DNA of 64,000 nt from the NCBI GenBank assembly GCA_016789265.1, contig JAEUQK010000020.1, forward strand, positions 124,001-188,000. The letters are read 5' to 3'. Positions 7,691 through 15,111 of this stretch are shown here, one piece after another. The position numbers were made by a program, and so were the translations under genes. Origin of the DNA: Blastocatellia bacterium (lineage in GTDB: Bacteria; Acidobacteriota; Blastocatellia; Pyrinomonadales; Pyrinomonadaceae). Within the stretch, counting starts at the first letter, position 1; every line of letters begins with the position of its first letter. The notes below the pieces were generated by a model, which made no database searches, was not told the origin of the DNA, and was given only the letters and a program-made list of their open reading frames with translations.

Positions 7691-8703
7691 CTGGCACCTG
7701 TCTTTTTCGGATCATAGAACTTCTCGAGGGAGAACTTCTCTTCGAGATATCGCGAACGCCAGTTCGGATCCTGTCGATCGAGCAACAATCCTTCGACACC
7801 GCCGAAAGGATAAAACACGGTACGTTCCCATTTAGAAAGATCCAATTCTCGCATCTCTTTCAGCGTGGCGGCCAGAAGGCGTTCGGCCTCCCTTTCGAAC
7901 GGTACGTAATCGGGCAATGAGCGAAACGCTTTGCTCGGTTTGTATTTCCTGCCGGCGAGTTCGGCGATCTTATATTGCGTGTATCGTGCGATGCCCTCTT
8001 GCCAGAGCTGAAACGAAGCGTATTTGTAGTTGTTTGGTTTCAGCGATGCGGCAAAAGCCTTTCGTTCGGCAAGGTATTTGTTTAGCGTTTGTGATCTTTC
8101 TTCTTTGGTTTTAGCTTCATAGGCTTTGAGCAGCAGATCGGTCAGCTCGCGAAAATGTTTCGCTACCGATTCATCTTTGTATGGAAACGCGTAATTGATC
8201 TGCCACATTCCGGTCGTATCGCCGCCGTGAAGATCGAGCGCGTTTACATCGGCAAAATAACCGGGCCGCGAATATTGAAGCTGGTGGAAATGTTCGTGAA
8301 GCAGAACGGCTACCCAACGGGACGAGGTCTTGTCGGTCGTGTTCTCAGCCTTGCCGACGACGATCAACGGCGTCGGGCCGAATGCCGGAAACGTGGCGAG
8401 AAAACTCTTTTGAAACTTCCGTGGGCGAACAAAGACCTCGCTCTTCAGCAATTTGTCGTATCCGATCGAAGTGAACTGGTCGTTCGGCTTCGGGTGACGG
8501 ATCAGAAACTCGTTTTCGTCCGTTATGAACAAGATCCCGAACGGCGCAGTGCTCCAACCTGGCCACAATTGATCCTGAAGTTTTTCGCCGATACCGTAAG
8601 CTTCGGCAATGCGAACGCGGTCTATTTCTTCGATCGCGGGTGCGGAATAAATGATCGAGAAAAGGGAAAACAACATCGATATTGAAAAAAGCAGCTTTTT
8701 CAT
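7687..8703 (-). CDS. secreted protein with HExxH motif, putative zinc metallopeptidase
   Basis: With the start at ATG 8703 the product is 338 residues and begins MKKLLFSISMLFSLFSIIYS, a signal peptide. The earlier start at 8748 would put a polar stretch before it and is disfavoured. LLHEHFHQLQYS places an HExxH-type zinc motif at about residues 136-140. A later Glu in LWQEGIARYTQYKIAELAG (about residue 230) resembles the third ligand region of gluzincins. I cannot assign a named peptidase family. The C-terminal 60 residues carry many charged residues. Transcription probably continues into the membrane protein and peroxiredoxin genes. Confidence 0.7.
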   Translation of the reverse strand: MKKLLFSISMLFSLFSIIYSAPAIEEIDRVRIAEAYGIGEKLQDQLWPGWSTAPFGILFITDENEFLIRHPKPNDQFTSIGYDKLLKSEVFVRPRKFQKSFLATFPAFGPTPLIVVGKAENTTDKTSSRWVAVLLHEHFHQLQYSRPGYFADVNALDLHGGDTTGMWQINYAFPYKDESVAKHFRELTDLLLKAYEAKTKEERSQTLNKYLAERKAFAASLKPNNYKYASFQLWQEGIARYTQYKIAELAGRKYKPSKAFRSLPDYVPFEREAERLLAATLKEMRELDLSKWERTVFYPFGGVEGLLLDRQDPNWRSRYLEEKFSLEKFYDPKKTGAR

Positions 8704-8751
8704 ATCAATAAAGACGCTTGTTGGGAAAGATTTGGGACAGATCTTCAACCT

Positions 8752-9759
8752 TTACTGAAAGTCTCGTATATCCTTGAAAGGCTTGTCTTTATCATTGAAA
8801 TCCGGCCGGTAGTAATATGACGCTGATTCGTATTCCTGCATAAAGCCCTCCTCCATCCCGAGTTCGTCAAGCAGCGAAACCGCCTCGAACCATTCGCCCT
8901 CGGATATGCGGCGGGAGAGGAGAATGTATCGCGGGTCGGTCGCGGCTTTGTTGGTCGCGTAGTATTGCGCCATGAGCGAGATAGCGGTCTTTGGCGAAAG
9001 ATCGTCGCGGATCCAACGAAGATTTTCCTCGATCCCGGCGATGTCGTTCGGCAAAACGAGCAGACGAATTAGAAGACCCCGCTTCAGCAAACCGTTTTCG
9101 TCGAAAATCAGTTCATCGCCCATCTGGCGGTGCATTTCCTTTATCGCGGCACGAGCGTGTTCCGTATAATCGCGTACCTTCGAGTACTGAAAACCGGCGT
9201 CGGAATCGGCGTACTTCAGGTCCGGCAAGTAGACGTCAACGATGCCGTCGAGCGATCTCAATACTTCAACGGAATCATACGCGTTCGTGTTGTAAACGAT
9301 CGGAAGGCGAAGGCCTCGTTTTGCGGCGATCAAGATCGCGCGAGCCATCTGCGGTGCAAAGTGAGTTGGAGAGACGAACCCGATGTTGTGCACTCCGCGA
9401 TCCTGAAGTTCGAGCATCATTTCGGCAAGCCGCTCATGAGTCACTTCGTTCTTGCGTTGCTCTTTCCAGGTTTGCGAGATCTGATAGTTTTGGCAATAGA
9501 CGCAGCGGAGATTGCAGTTGCCGAAGAAGATATTTCCGGCGCCGCGTGTTCCCGATAGGCATGGCTCTTCGCCAAAATGCGCTGTGTAGCTTGAGACGAT
9601 CGGCAGTCGGCCCGAGTAGCACGCGGCGATCTCGTCATTCAAGCGGTCGTTGCCGCAGTCCTTCGGGCAGATATTGCATGCGGAAAGCAACGCCTCGAGC
9701 TGTTCGACGCGTTCCTCCAGCTTAGTCTCCGCCAAGAGTGTTAGATACTTTGGGTCCAT
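8752..9759 (-). CDS. radical SAM protein, PflX (COG1313) type
   Basis: The 335-residue protein carries the radical SAM cluster motif C-x3-C-x2-C in NCNLRCVYCQNYQIS (about residues 80-94), and an N-terminal Cys cluster CNICPKDCG followed by a later Cys (ACYSGR) that may bind a second cluster. GTRGAGNIFFGNC just before the SAM motif is typical of PflX-like proteins, which resemble pyruvate formate-lyase activating enzymes but whose substrate is unknown. The C-terminal half YYRPDFNDKDKPF is also family-like. The gene overlaps the end of the DUF2721 gene by 38 nt on the same strand. Confidence 0.85.
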   Translation of the reverse strand: MDPKYLTLLAETKLEERVEQLEALLSACNICPKDCGNDRLNDEIAACYSGRLPIVSSYTAHFGEEPCLSGTRGAGNIFFGNCNLRCVYCQNYQISQTWKEQRKNEVTHERLAEMMLELQDRGVHNIGFVSPTHFAPQMARAILIAAKRGLRLPIVYNTNAYDSVEVLRSLDGIVDVYLPDLKYADSDAGFQYSKVRDYTEHARAAIKEMHRQMGDELIFDENGLLKRGLLIRLLVLPNDIAGIEENLRWIRDDLSPKTAISLMAQYYATNKAATDPRYILLSRRISEGEWFEAVSLLDELGMEEGFMQEYESASYYYRPDFNDKDKPFKDIRDFQ

Positions 9760-10324
9760 CGTAGCCCTTTATGCGGCCTTTTCTATTATATTTGCTTGCC
9801 ACATCTTTGGGCGCGACCTTGCGGGCAAGCTCCCACGTAAAGTCCATTTCAGAGTTGATGGTCGCCGTCGCCATCCGCGTCTCTTTCAGCATCAGGATGC
9901 TTCCGTAAAAGAGGAACATTATCCCGACAATGCCTATCGGTATCGGCATCCAGCGATAGACGTTTGCAAGGCCGACCACCGCGATCGCAACGCTGGTCAA
10001 AATGAAGAACATCAAGCCGTAATAGAACGTCGTCATAGCCCGCTGCAGCAAGCGTGATCGGCTGGTCACCTTGTCGAGCAGATCGACGATCACTTCGACA
10101 CGTTTTTCGTAAAGCGGGACCTCTTCCTTATCTTCCGCATAGATCAACTCACCAAGGCGAACCTCAAGCGCACGAACCCGATCGACCACGCGGCCGAGGC
10201 GCGTAGACGTCGAGAGCACAAGCGAACCGGTCGCCGAGATCAGCAACGCGGGTGTGACCATCGCCGTCAAAAACTCAATGACGGAGTTTATGTTCGTTAC
10301 GTTTACAACGTCGTTCGCGGCCAT
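9722..10324 (-). CDS. DUF2721 family membrane protein
   Basis: A 200-residue protein with the DUF2721 pattern: TPALLISATGSLVLSTSTRL at residues 28-47, then RVVDRVRALE, a charged coiled stretch with RVEVIVDLLDKVTSRSRLLQ, and two further helices (TTFYYGLMFFILTSVAIAV and a pair near 140-160). The family has three or so membrane helices and unknown function. The extended C-terminus after the last helix overlaps the start of the PflX-like gene. Start ATG 10324 is preceded by a 63-nt gap after the Mpo1-like gene. Confidence 0.85.
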   Translation of the reverse strand: MAANDVVNVTNINSVIEFLTAMVTPALLISATGSLVLSTSTRLGRVVDRVRALEVRLGELIYAEDKEEVPLYEKRVEVIVDLLDKVTSRSRLLQRAMTTFYYGLMFFILTSVAIAVVGLANVYRWMPIPIGIVGIMFLFYGSILMLKETRMATATINSEMDFTWELARKVAPKDVASKYNRKGRIKGYDGPKVSNTLGGD

Positions 10325-10387
10325 AGTTTCATTTTGCCATAGAGTTTACTGAGAGCAGGATCGTGGCCGACTCCGTTATCGTCGGGA

Positions 10388-10711
10388 TCAGATTCTCTTC
10401 TGAACACGTTGAACTTCGCGGCCCATCTGACCCGTGAGCATATAGGCGATCATCTTGAAATCGGAAATGAATGACCAGAGAGGATATTTGAAAGTCGCCG
10501 GGCGATTCTTTTCAACGACAAAGTGGGCGAACCATGCAAACGCGTAACCGACAACAAAGAACAATGGGAAGAAATACCAACGTCCGGTAGCGATGAAATA
10601 AATGAGAAGAGAAATTCCGAGCGTGGTTCCGATGAGATGCAATAAACGCGTAAGCGGCTTGCTGTGCTCCTGCACGTAGAAATCCCAAAACTCCGAATAT
10701 GTTTTGATCAT
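10388..10711 (-). CDS. Mpo1-like (DUF962) membrane protein
   Basis: DUF962/Mpo1 proteins include a yeast dioxygenase that shortens 2-hydroxy fatty acids, with conserved His residues as iron ligands. The 107-residue product fits a minimal member: SEFWDFYVQEHSKPLTRLLH has the expected H near residue 16 and H at 25, and AFAWFAHFVVEKNRPATFKY carries the second conserved His before the PATF motif. Two hydrophobic pairs make it an inner-membrane protein. Bacterial function is not established. Its ATG directly abuts the stop of the upstream phosphatase-family gene, without a spacer. Confidence 0.85.
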   Translation of the reverse strand: MIKTYSEFWDFYVQEHSKPLTRLLHLIGTTLGISLLIYFIATGRWYFFPLFFVVGYAFAWFAHFVVEKNRPATFKYPLWSFISDFKMIAYMLTGQMGREVQRVQKRI

Positions 10712-11806
10712 CTATTTGTCAGCGAAAACCCTCGTTACGGGCTTTCCTGCCTCCGGATTTTGTTCACTATAGTTCAAATTCAGGAAACGGCATAGCGTCG
10801 CGGCGATCTGATCTTGATAGATGGTTTCGGTGTTTTGCCATTCGCCGCGAAGCCGGGAATCAGGACTAATAAATGCCATCCAAATATGCTGCGCCTCTGG
10901 GACGTCTTCGCCGTGATCGGACCAGTCCTTTATCGTGCGGCCGCGCCCGTGGTCGGTGGTGATAATGACAGACGTCTTACCGCTGTAACGAGGATCGCTT
11001 TGCAGGAAGCCCCAAAGCTCCCTTAGCCAGCTGTCGGTCATGTGCAGCGAATCGAGTACGCGTTCGTAGTTGCGGTCGTGAGCATAATCGTCTGTTTCGT
11101 CAAAACCTATATGGATCGCGCGCGTCCGATACTGCTTCATATGTGCCAGCGCTATCTTGAATGTGAAGTAGTCATGCCGGACGCTCGGCCACGGAGCCAG
11201 GACCTGTGATTGCAGGCGGAACAGGTCGGTGATCTCCGTGCTCTTCGTCGGGTAAGTTTCGTAGGCCGCGTTGACGACGAATGATCCGGGCTTGTTGGTC
11301 GCGATACGCATGAACGCGTCCCACGAAGAGATTTCGGCAACCGCATTATGGCCGGCGTTTAGCTTTCTATGTAGAAAATCAAGAACGGACGGAAATGGAT
11401 TCTGCGGGTGGCTGTTGCTTTTTATGACGTCGTCATGGGCCTGTCCGGTCAGTATCTCCGAGTAGCCCGGATACGAGAACCAGAGTTTGTTAGTGGTCTT
11501 AACTTCACTATGCAATTCGCGGCTTCCGGCTATCGAGCCATGCTGTTTTATCAACGTCTGCCAAAAGAACGGCATTAGTTTTTCGCGGCGCTCAATTGGG
11601 GTCGCAGCGTTGTACTTCCTATAGGCCGCAGTCTTTTCGAAATTCTTATTGACCGACCTAAAGATCTCGGAATCGAGCCCGCCAAAGATCTCCTGTGTAC
11701 GCGCACCGTCGAGCGTGATCAGCACAACGTTTTCTGTTTTCATCTGCGCCGAAATGCCGGACGCAACAGTAAGCGTGATCAGAATAAAAGCAAGAATTTG
11801 TCTCAT
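10712..11806 (-). CDS. secreted alkaline-phosphatase-superfamily hydrolase
   Basis: The product is about 364 residues from ATG 11806 and begins MRQILAFILITLTVASGISA, a signal peptide; an ATG at 11824 adds six residues. VVLITLDGARTQEIFGG matches the metal-binding start of the superfamily, with the Asp as a ligand and the nearby Thr in the nucleophile position. IHIGFDETDDYAHD and VIITTDHGRGRTIKDWSDHG supply the later Asp/His ligands. The closest groups are sulfatase-, phosphodiesterase- and phosphoglyceromutase-like; the substrate cannot be told. It is transcribed directly into the Mpo1-like gene. Confidence 0.82.
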   Translation of the reverse strand: MRQILAFILITLTVASGISAQMKTENVVLITLDGARTQEIFGGLDSEIFRSVNKNFEKTAAYRKYNAATPIERREKLMPFFWQTLIKQHGSIAGSRELHSEVKTTNKLWFSYPGYSEILTGQAHDDVIKSNSHPQNPFPSVLDFLHRKLNAGHNAVAEISSWDAFMRIATNKPGSFVVNAAYETYPTKSTEITDLFRLQSQVLAPWPSVRHDYFTFKIALAHMKQYRTRAIHIGFDETDDYAHDRNYERVLDSLHMTDSWLRELWGFLQSDPRYSGKTSVIITTDHGRGRTIKDWSDHGEDVPEAQHIWMAFISPDSRLRGEWQNTETIYQDQIAATLCRFLNLNYSEQNPEAGKPVTRVFADK

Positions 11807-11834
11807 ACCGAACGATGTTGGCATAAAGATTTTG

Positions 11835-12170
11835 TCAGAAGTTTACACGAACGAGTTCGGCCACGCCGACGCCAATAAATCCACACACCGCTTTTAGGAG
11901 AGCGCCGATGACACTGAACACTACGATCGCGATAATTACGGATAATACGCCGCTGTATTGACGCTTAGTTAGGAAGCCGACCGTCAAAAAAGCTCCGAGG
12001 CTCATCATCAGCGTGACCACCAAGCCCAGGACAATGTAGGAAATGATCGCATATGTCGCATCAGACTCGCTGTATCCATTCAACGTGATAATGAGAACGA
12101 AAAAGACGGCTATTCCAATGAGGAGGTTAATTAGGAGCGTGCCCACTAGCGCGGAGATCTTTGTAGCCAT
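11835..12170 (-). CDS. small membrane protein, unknown
   Basis: A 111-residue hydrophobic protein with three clear helices (about residues 8-30, 41-67 and 76-103) linked by short polar loops. The last helix contains Cys and several Gly. No family is recognised. It is on the same strand as the genes around it, 10 nt from the open frame of the phosphatase-family gene and 27 nt from the DUF1801 gene, so co-transcription is likely. Confidence 0.65.
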   Translation of the reverse strand: MATKISALVGTLLINLLIGIAVFFVLIITLNGYSESDATYAIISYIVLGLVVTLMMSLGAFLTVGFLTKRQYSGVLSVIIAIVVFSVIGALLKAVCGFIGVGVAELVRVNF

Positions 12171-12197
12171 TGCCGCCGATTATACGACATTCGCTCG

Positions 12198-12584
12198 TTA
12201 TTTCTTTGGTCTTGCCGACGTTTCGGCAATTATGGAGGCAGCTCTGAAATTTACGATCCGGGCGATCAGATCGTATGGAATAGGGTTTTCAAGCGGGAAC
12301 TGGACGGTGCCTTTACCGCCTTTGTATCCTGCTAATTCCTCTCGGAATTCATCGGTACCTCGCGGTGCCGGATAAACGCTGACGTGTTTTTGAAAACCGG
12401 CAAAAAAGATCAGCACCTTGCCGTTTAGTTTGTAAGCAGGTATCTGATAGCTGATAGTTTCCTCGGCCTTCGGAGCGGCTTTACGGATGGTGGAACGTAT
12501 TTTCTTTAGTACTTGCCGGACATCGGACGGAAACCACGAGATGTATTCATCGACATTTGACGGAGTATTACGTGCCTGTTTCAT
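12198..12584 (-). CDS. DUF1801 / YdhG-type iron chaperone-like protein
   Basis: The 128-residue product has the DUF1801 pattern: DEYISWFPSDVRQVLKKIRS at the N-terminus, KAEETISYQIPAYKLNGKVL in the middle, then FFAGFQKHVSVYP, and a C-terminal helix after TVQFPLENPIPYDLIARIV. The fold is related to frataxin/YdhG; Bacillus Fra is an iron chaperone, but most members are uncharacterised. It is cytoplasmic and complete. It lies 56 nt downstream of mqnC on the same strand. Confidence 0.85.
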   Translation of the reverse strand: MKQARNTPSNVDEYISWFPSDVRQVLKKIRSTIRKAAPKAEETISYQIPAYKLNGKVLIFFAGFQKHVSVYPAPRGTDEFREELAGYKGGKGTVQFPLENPIPYDLIARIVNFRAASIIAETSARPKK

Positions 12585-12640
12585 CGTCGGATTATCGTCC
12601 TGATCCGAAGTTTGAACACGAAAAAGCCCTCAAGCGCCGA

Positions 12641-13786
12641 TCAATCGGCAAACGCGACGCTAAGCTGCTTCAGCGGCATAGAGTTACGCGTGTCGAGGTC
12701 TTCGGTATTTTCCCGGTTGACGTAGTTATAAAGAATGTCGCGTTGCTGCGGGCGGTAGCCGGCTTCGGAGATCTGATAGCGGAGGTCGCGTTCGCTGGCT
12801 TCGTTGTTAGCACCGGCGGCGGAGACCACGTTTTCCTCGATCATGATCGAACCCATATCGTCTGCGCCAAATCGAAGTGCCGTCTGTCCGAGCTTGATCC
12901 CTTGCGTCAGCCACGACGCCTGGATGTGCTGAATGTTGTCGAGGAACAGCCGCGAAACGGAGAGCATCTTCAGGTAATCGATACCCGTCGGTTCTTCGGT
13001 TATTTTGCGGCCGAGGGCTGTGTTCTCGCGTTGGAACGTCCACGGAATGAACGCCGTGAATCCGCCCGTTTCATCCTGCACATCACGCACACGCTGCAGA
13101 TGCCGAACGCGATGTTCGACACGATCTCCGATCCCGAACATCATCGTCGCGGTCGTTCGCAGGCCAACCTTATGAGCGGCACGCATCACGTCGAGCCATT
13201 CCTGCGTCGTGCATTTTGTCGAGACGCGTTTGCGGACCTCGTCGTCCAGTATCTCGCCGCCGCCACCGGGCATCGAATTAAGCCCCGCGTCCTTTAGCCG
13301 CTGCATGATCGTTGCATAATCGAGCTCTGAGATCAGTGATATGTTGTGGATCTCCGGCGGAGAAAAGCAGTGCAATTGAAAAGTCGGGTATTTCGCGTGA
13401 AGTGTTCTCAGCAGATCTTCGTACCATTCGATATTGAGATCCGGGTGGAGCCCGCCTTGCATCAGGACGCCCGTGCCGCCGAGCGCGATCGTTTCGTCGA
13501 TACGCTTCTCGATCTCTTCGATCGAATGAACGTAAGTATCCGGCTTCCCGGGCCGGCGATAGAAAGCACAGAATGTGCAGACGACGTTGCAGACGTTCGT
13601 ATAGTTGATATTTCTGTCAATGATGTACGTTACTACGTCACCGGGATTTTTTCGCTGGCGGATCTCGTCCGCCGCGAGTCCTATTCGAACAAGATCGTTC
13701 GATTCGAGAAGCGTTGTACAATCTTCGGCCGATAGGCGTTCGCCATCCAAGACCCGATCCAAAATTGGCTGGATATTGCTGTTCAT
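12641..13786 (-). CDS. mqnC: cyclic dehypoxanthinyl futalosine synthase (radical SAM), menaquinone synthesis
   Basis: MqnC cyclises dehypoxanthine futalosine in the futalosine route to menaquinone. The 381-residue length is typical. The radical SAM cluster is in NYTNVCNVVCTFCAFYRRPG (C-x3-C-x2-C, residues about 56-75). Family signatures include GVLMQGGLHPDLNIEWYEDL, LHCFSPPEIHNIS, LNSMPGGGGEILDDEVR and FIPWTFQRENTALG, which separate MqnC from the related MqnE. mqnA lies 1.3 kb away. mqnC starts 21 nt from a divergent gene, so the two promoters are close together. Confidence 0.93.
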   Translation of the reverse strand: MNSNIQPILDRVLDGERLSAEDCTTLLESNDLVRIGLAADEIRQRKNPGDVVTYIIDRNINYTNVCNVVCTFCAFYRRPGKPDTYVHSIEEIEKRIDETIALGGTGVLMQGGLHPDLNIEWYEDLLRTLHAKYPTFQLHCFSPPEIHNISLISELDYATIMQRLKDAGLNSMPGGGGEILDDEVRKRVSTKCTTQEWLDVMRAAHKVGLRTTATMMFGIGDRVEHRVRHLQRVRDVQDETGGFTAFIPWTFQRENTALGRKITEEPTGIDYLKMLSVSRLFLDNIQHIQASWLTQGIKLGQTALRFGADDMGSIMIEENVVSAAGANNEASERDLRYQISEAGYRPQQRDILYNYVNRENTEDLDTRNSMPLKQLSVAFAD

Positions 13787-13791
13787 TCGTC

Positions 13792-13797
13792 TATAAT
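13792..13797 (+). promoter_or_regulatory. -10 element, probably for a leaderless transcript
   Basis: TATAAT at 13792-13797 is a perfect -10 hexamer, ending 10 nt before the ATG at 13808. A start about 7 nt downstream would leave a 5' leader of roughly four bases, so the DUF1905 mRNA may be leaderless. No convincing -35 was found at 17 nt. The same TCTATAATTC phrase recurs upstream of the dienelactone hydrolase. Confidence 0.5.
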
Positions 13798-13807
13798 TCT
13801 AACAAAA

Positions 13808-14353
13808 ATGGGCAGACCGGTCAGGTTCAGATCTAAACTTGAGGTCACGGACAGCGACCCGCCGTGGCATATCCTGCGTGTGCCAAAGGGAAAGGTCGCC
13901 GATTTCGCGTTTAAGGGAAATCTGCGTCGTGTTGTTTGTTCGCTGAACGGAACCGAGCCCTTCAACTGCGCTCTGTTTCCAAGCAAGGGCGATTATTTCA
14001 TTACGCTCAACAAAAAGCTGCGGGATCAACTAGGGCTAAAACCCGGAGACGCGGTTACGATCGAGCTTGTAAAAGACGACAGCAGGTTTGGGATGCCGAT
14101 GCCTGACGAATTTGCCGAGGTACTGCGTCAGGATAAGGAAGGCAAAAGATCGTTTGAAGCTCTTTCGCCGGGAAATCAGCGATTGATGTTAAAGCTGATA
14201 GTTTTTGTGAAGGATGTGGACAAGAGGATAATCCGTTCGCTGGTAGGTATCGAAATACTTAAGAAGTGCGAAGGGAAGTTTGATTATCACCTGCTGCACG
14301 ATGCGATGCGGGTTGCTTGTTCTGCCGGAAAGAGTCGCAAAGTAGAATGGTAA
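13808..14353 (+). CDS. DUF1905/YdeI-like protein, first of a tandem pair
   Basis: The 181-residue protein has a DUF1905 beta-barrel (residues about 3-95, including PPWHILRVPKG, VVCSLNGTEPFNCALFP and LGLKPGDAVTIELVKDDSRF) followed by a helical YdeI/OmdA-like tail (EALSPGNQRLMLKLI). Family members have been linked to bacteriocin or stress resistance in a few cases; the molecular role is unknown. The next gene encodes a paralogue and overlaps this one by 7 nt, so the pair arose by duplication and is probably co-translated. Spacing to the -10 element suggests a leaderless mRNA. Confidence 0.8.
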   Translation: MGRPVRFRSKLEVTDSDPPWHILRVPKGKVADFAFKGNLRRVVCSLNGTEPFNCALFPSKGDYFITLNKKLRDQLGLKPGDAVTIELVKDDSRFGMPMPDEFAEVLRQDKEGKRSFEALSPGNQRLMLKLIVFVKDVDKRIIRSLVGIEILKKCEGKFDYHLLHDAMRVACSAGKSRKVEW

Positions 14354-14865
14354 AAAAAGGCAAATTCAAGGCAGTTATGGCCAGATCACCGGTCGAATCC
14401 GGCTGGCATTTCATTCCGGTTGAGGCAAAGATCGCGAAACGCTTTGAGAAGAAGGACGGCACTCGCCGCGTCGTTTGCACGATCAACGGTGAGGTCAGCT
14501 TTCAATGCGCTCTTATTCCTTGGGGAGATATTTTTACGATCATCGTCAATAAATCCAAGCGCGACAAACTTGGCGTCGCTGCGGGCGACAAGGTCTCGGT
14601 CGAACTCACCTCCGACGAAAGCAAATATGGCCTGCCTATGCCGGAGGAGCTTCAGGAAGTTTTGAACCAGGATCCGGACGGCGACCGATATTTTCACGCA
14701 TTGACCGCGGGAAAACAGCGCTCGATACTTTATTTTGTTGGGAAGATCAAAGATATCGATAAACGCATACACACGGCGCTTATCTTTATAGGACACCTCA
14801 AGAAAAACGACGGCAAGATCATTAGTGATCTACTTCAGGAAGAGCTAAAGCGGCCGGATTTCTGA
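14347..14865 (+). CDS. DUF1905/YdeI-like protein, second of a tandem pair
   Basis: With the start at ATG 14347 the product has 172 residues and aligns throughout with the preceding protein: GWHFIPVEAKIAKRF, RRVVCTINGEVSFQCALIP, KLGVAAGDKVSVELTSDESK and GLPMPEELQEVLNQDPDGD match the paralogue position by position, as does the helical tail with KDIDKRIHTALIFIGHLKK. The longer frame from 14317 starts inside the first gene and is less likely. The overlap of 7 nt points to translational coupling. Function is unknown, as for its partner. Confidence 0.8.
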   Translation: MVKKGKFKAVMARSPVESGWHFIPVEAKIAKRFEKKDGTRRVVCTINGEVSFQCALIPWGDIFTIIVNKSKRDKLGVAAGDKVSVELTSDESKYGLPMPEELQEVLNQDPDGDRYFHALTAGKQRSILYFVGKIKDIDKRIHTALIFIGHLKKNDGKIISDLLQEELKRPDF

Positions 14866-14890
14866 TACCTCCAAAGCAATCATTGACAGG

Positions 14891-14920
14891 TCATTTTGAA
14901 CCCACGTCGGTCAGTTTGAA
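14891..14920 (+). promoter_or_regulatory. TCATTTTGAA direct repeat, possible activator site
   Basis: TCATTTTGAA at 14891-14900 and TCAGTTTGAA at 14911-14920 are exactly 20 nt apart, about two helical turns. Similar elements lie upstream of the c-di-GMP protein gene at 49594-49636. They are followed by a sigma-54-like sequence at 14975-14990, so an enhancer-binding protein site is a reasonable reading, though unproven. Confidence 0.4.
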
Positions 14921-14974
14921 TAAAAACCCGTACTGACGTGATACAGAAATCGGCTAATTACCGCGTTTTAAGTT

Positions 14975-14990
14975 AGGAACGCGTATTGCA
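14975..14990 (+). promoter_or_regulatory. sigma-54-like -24/-12 element, uncertain
   Basis: AGGAAC, five bases, then TTGCA: the GG and GC are separated by ten bases as in sigma-54 promoters, and the -12 part is perfect while the -24 part matches four of six. A start about 12 nt downstream (near 15001) would fall just after the AAGGAG ribosome binding site of the following small gene, which counts against it unless translation is leaderless. Confidence 0.3.
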
Positions 14991-15005
14991 TCAAGGAGAG
15001 TGGCG

Positions 15006-15107
15006 ATGGAAGAACGACAACAACAACTGGGAACAACCGATCTTGGCCTGCTGGTATTCGTACTGGTCGCCGGTTGGCTGCTGCTCTTCTATTCCGGGAT
15101 CTTCTAA
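15006..15107 (+). CDS. 33-residue single-span membrane protein
   Basis: The frame encodes MEERQQQLGTTDLG followed by a hydrophobic helix (LLVFVLVAGWLLLFYSGIF) that ends the protein, so the N-terminus should be cytoplasmic. An AAGGAG Shine-Dalgarno sequence 6 nt before the ATG is among the best in the window, which supports real translation. Small proteins like this often stabilise respiratory or transport complexes, but none is encoded beside it. It ends 4 nt before the convergent end of mqnA. Confidence 0.6.
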   Translation: MEERQQQLGTTDLGLLVFVLVAGWLLLFYSGIF

Positions 15108-15111
15108 AGTT

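Noticed and set aside
12557..13297. Long plus-strand frame opposite mqnC
   Set aside because: mqnC is unambiguous on the other strand; the antisense frame has no family features and is an effect of codon bias.
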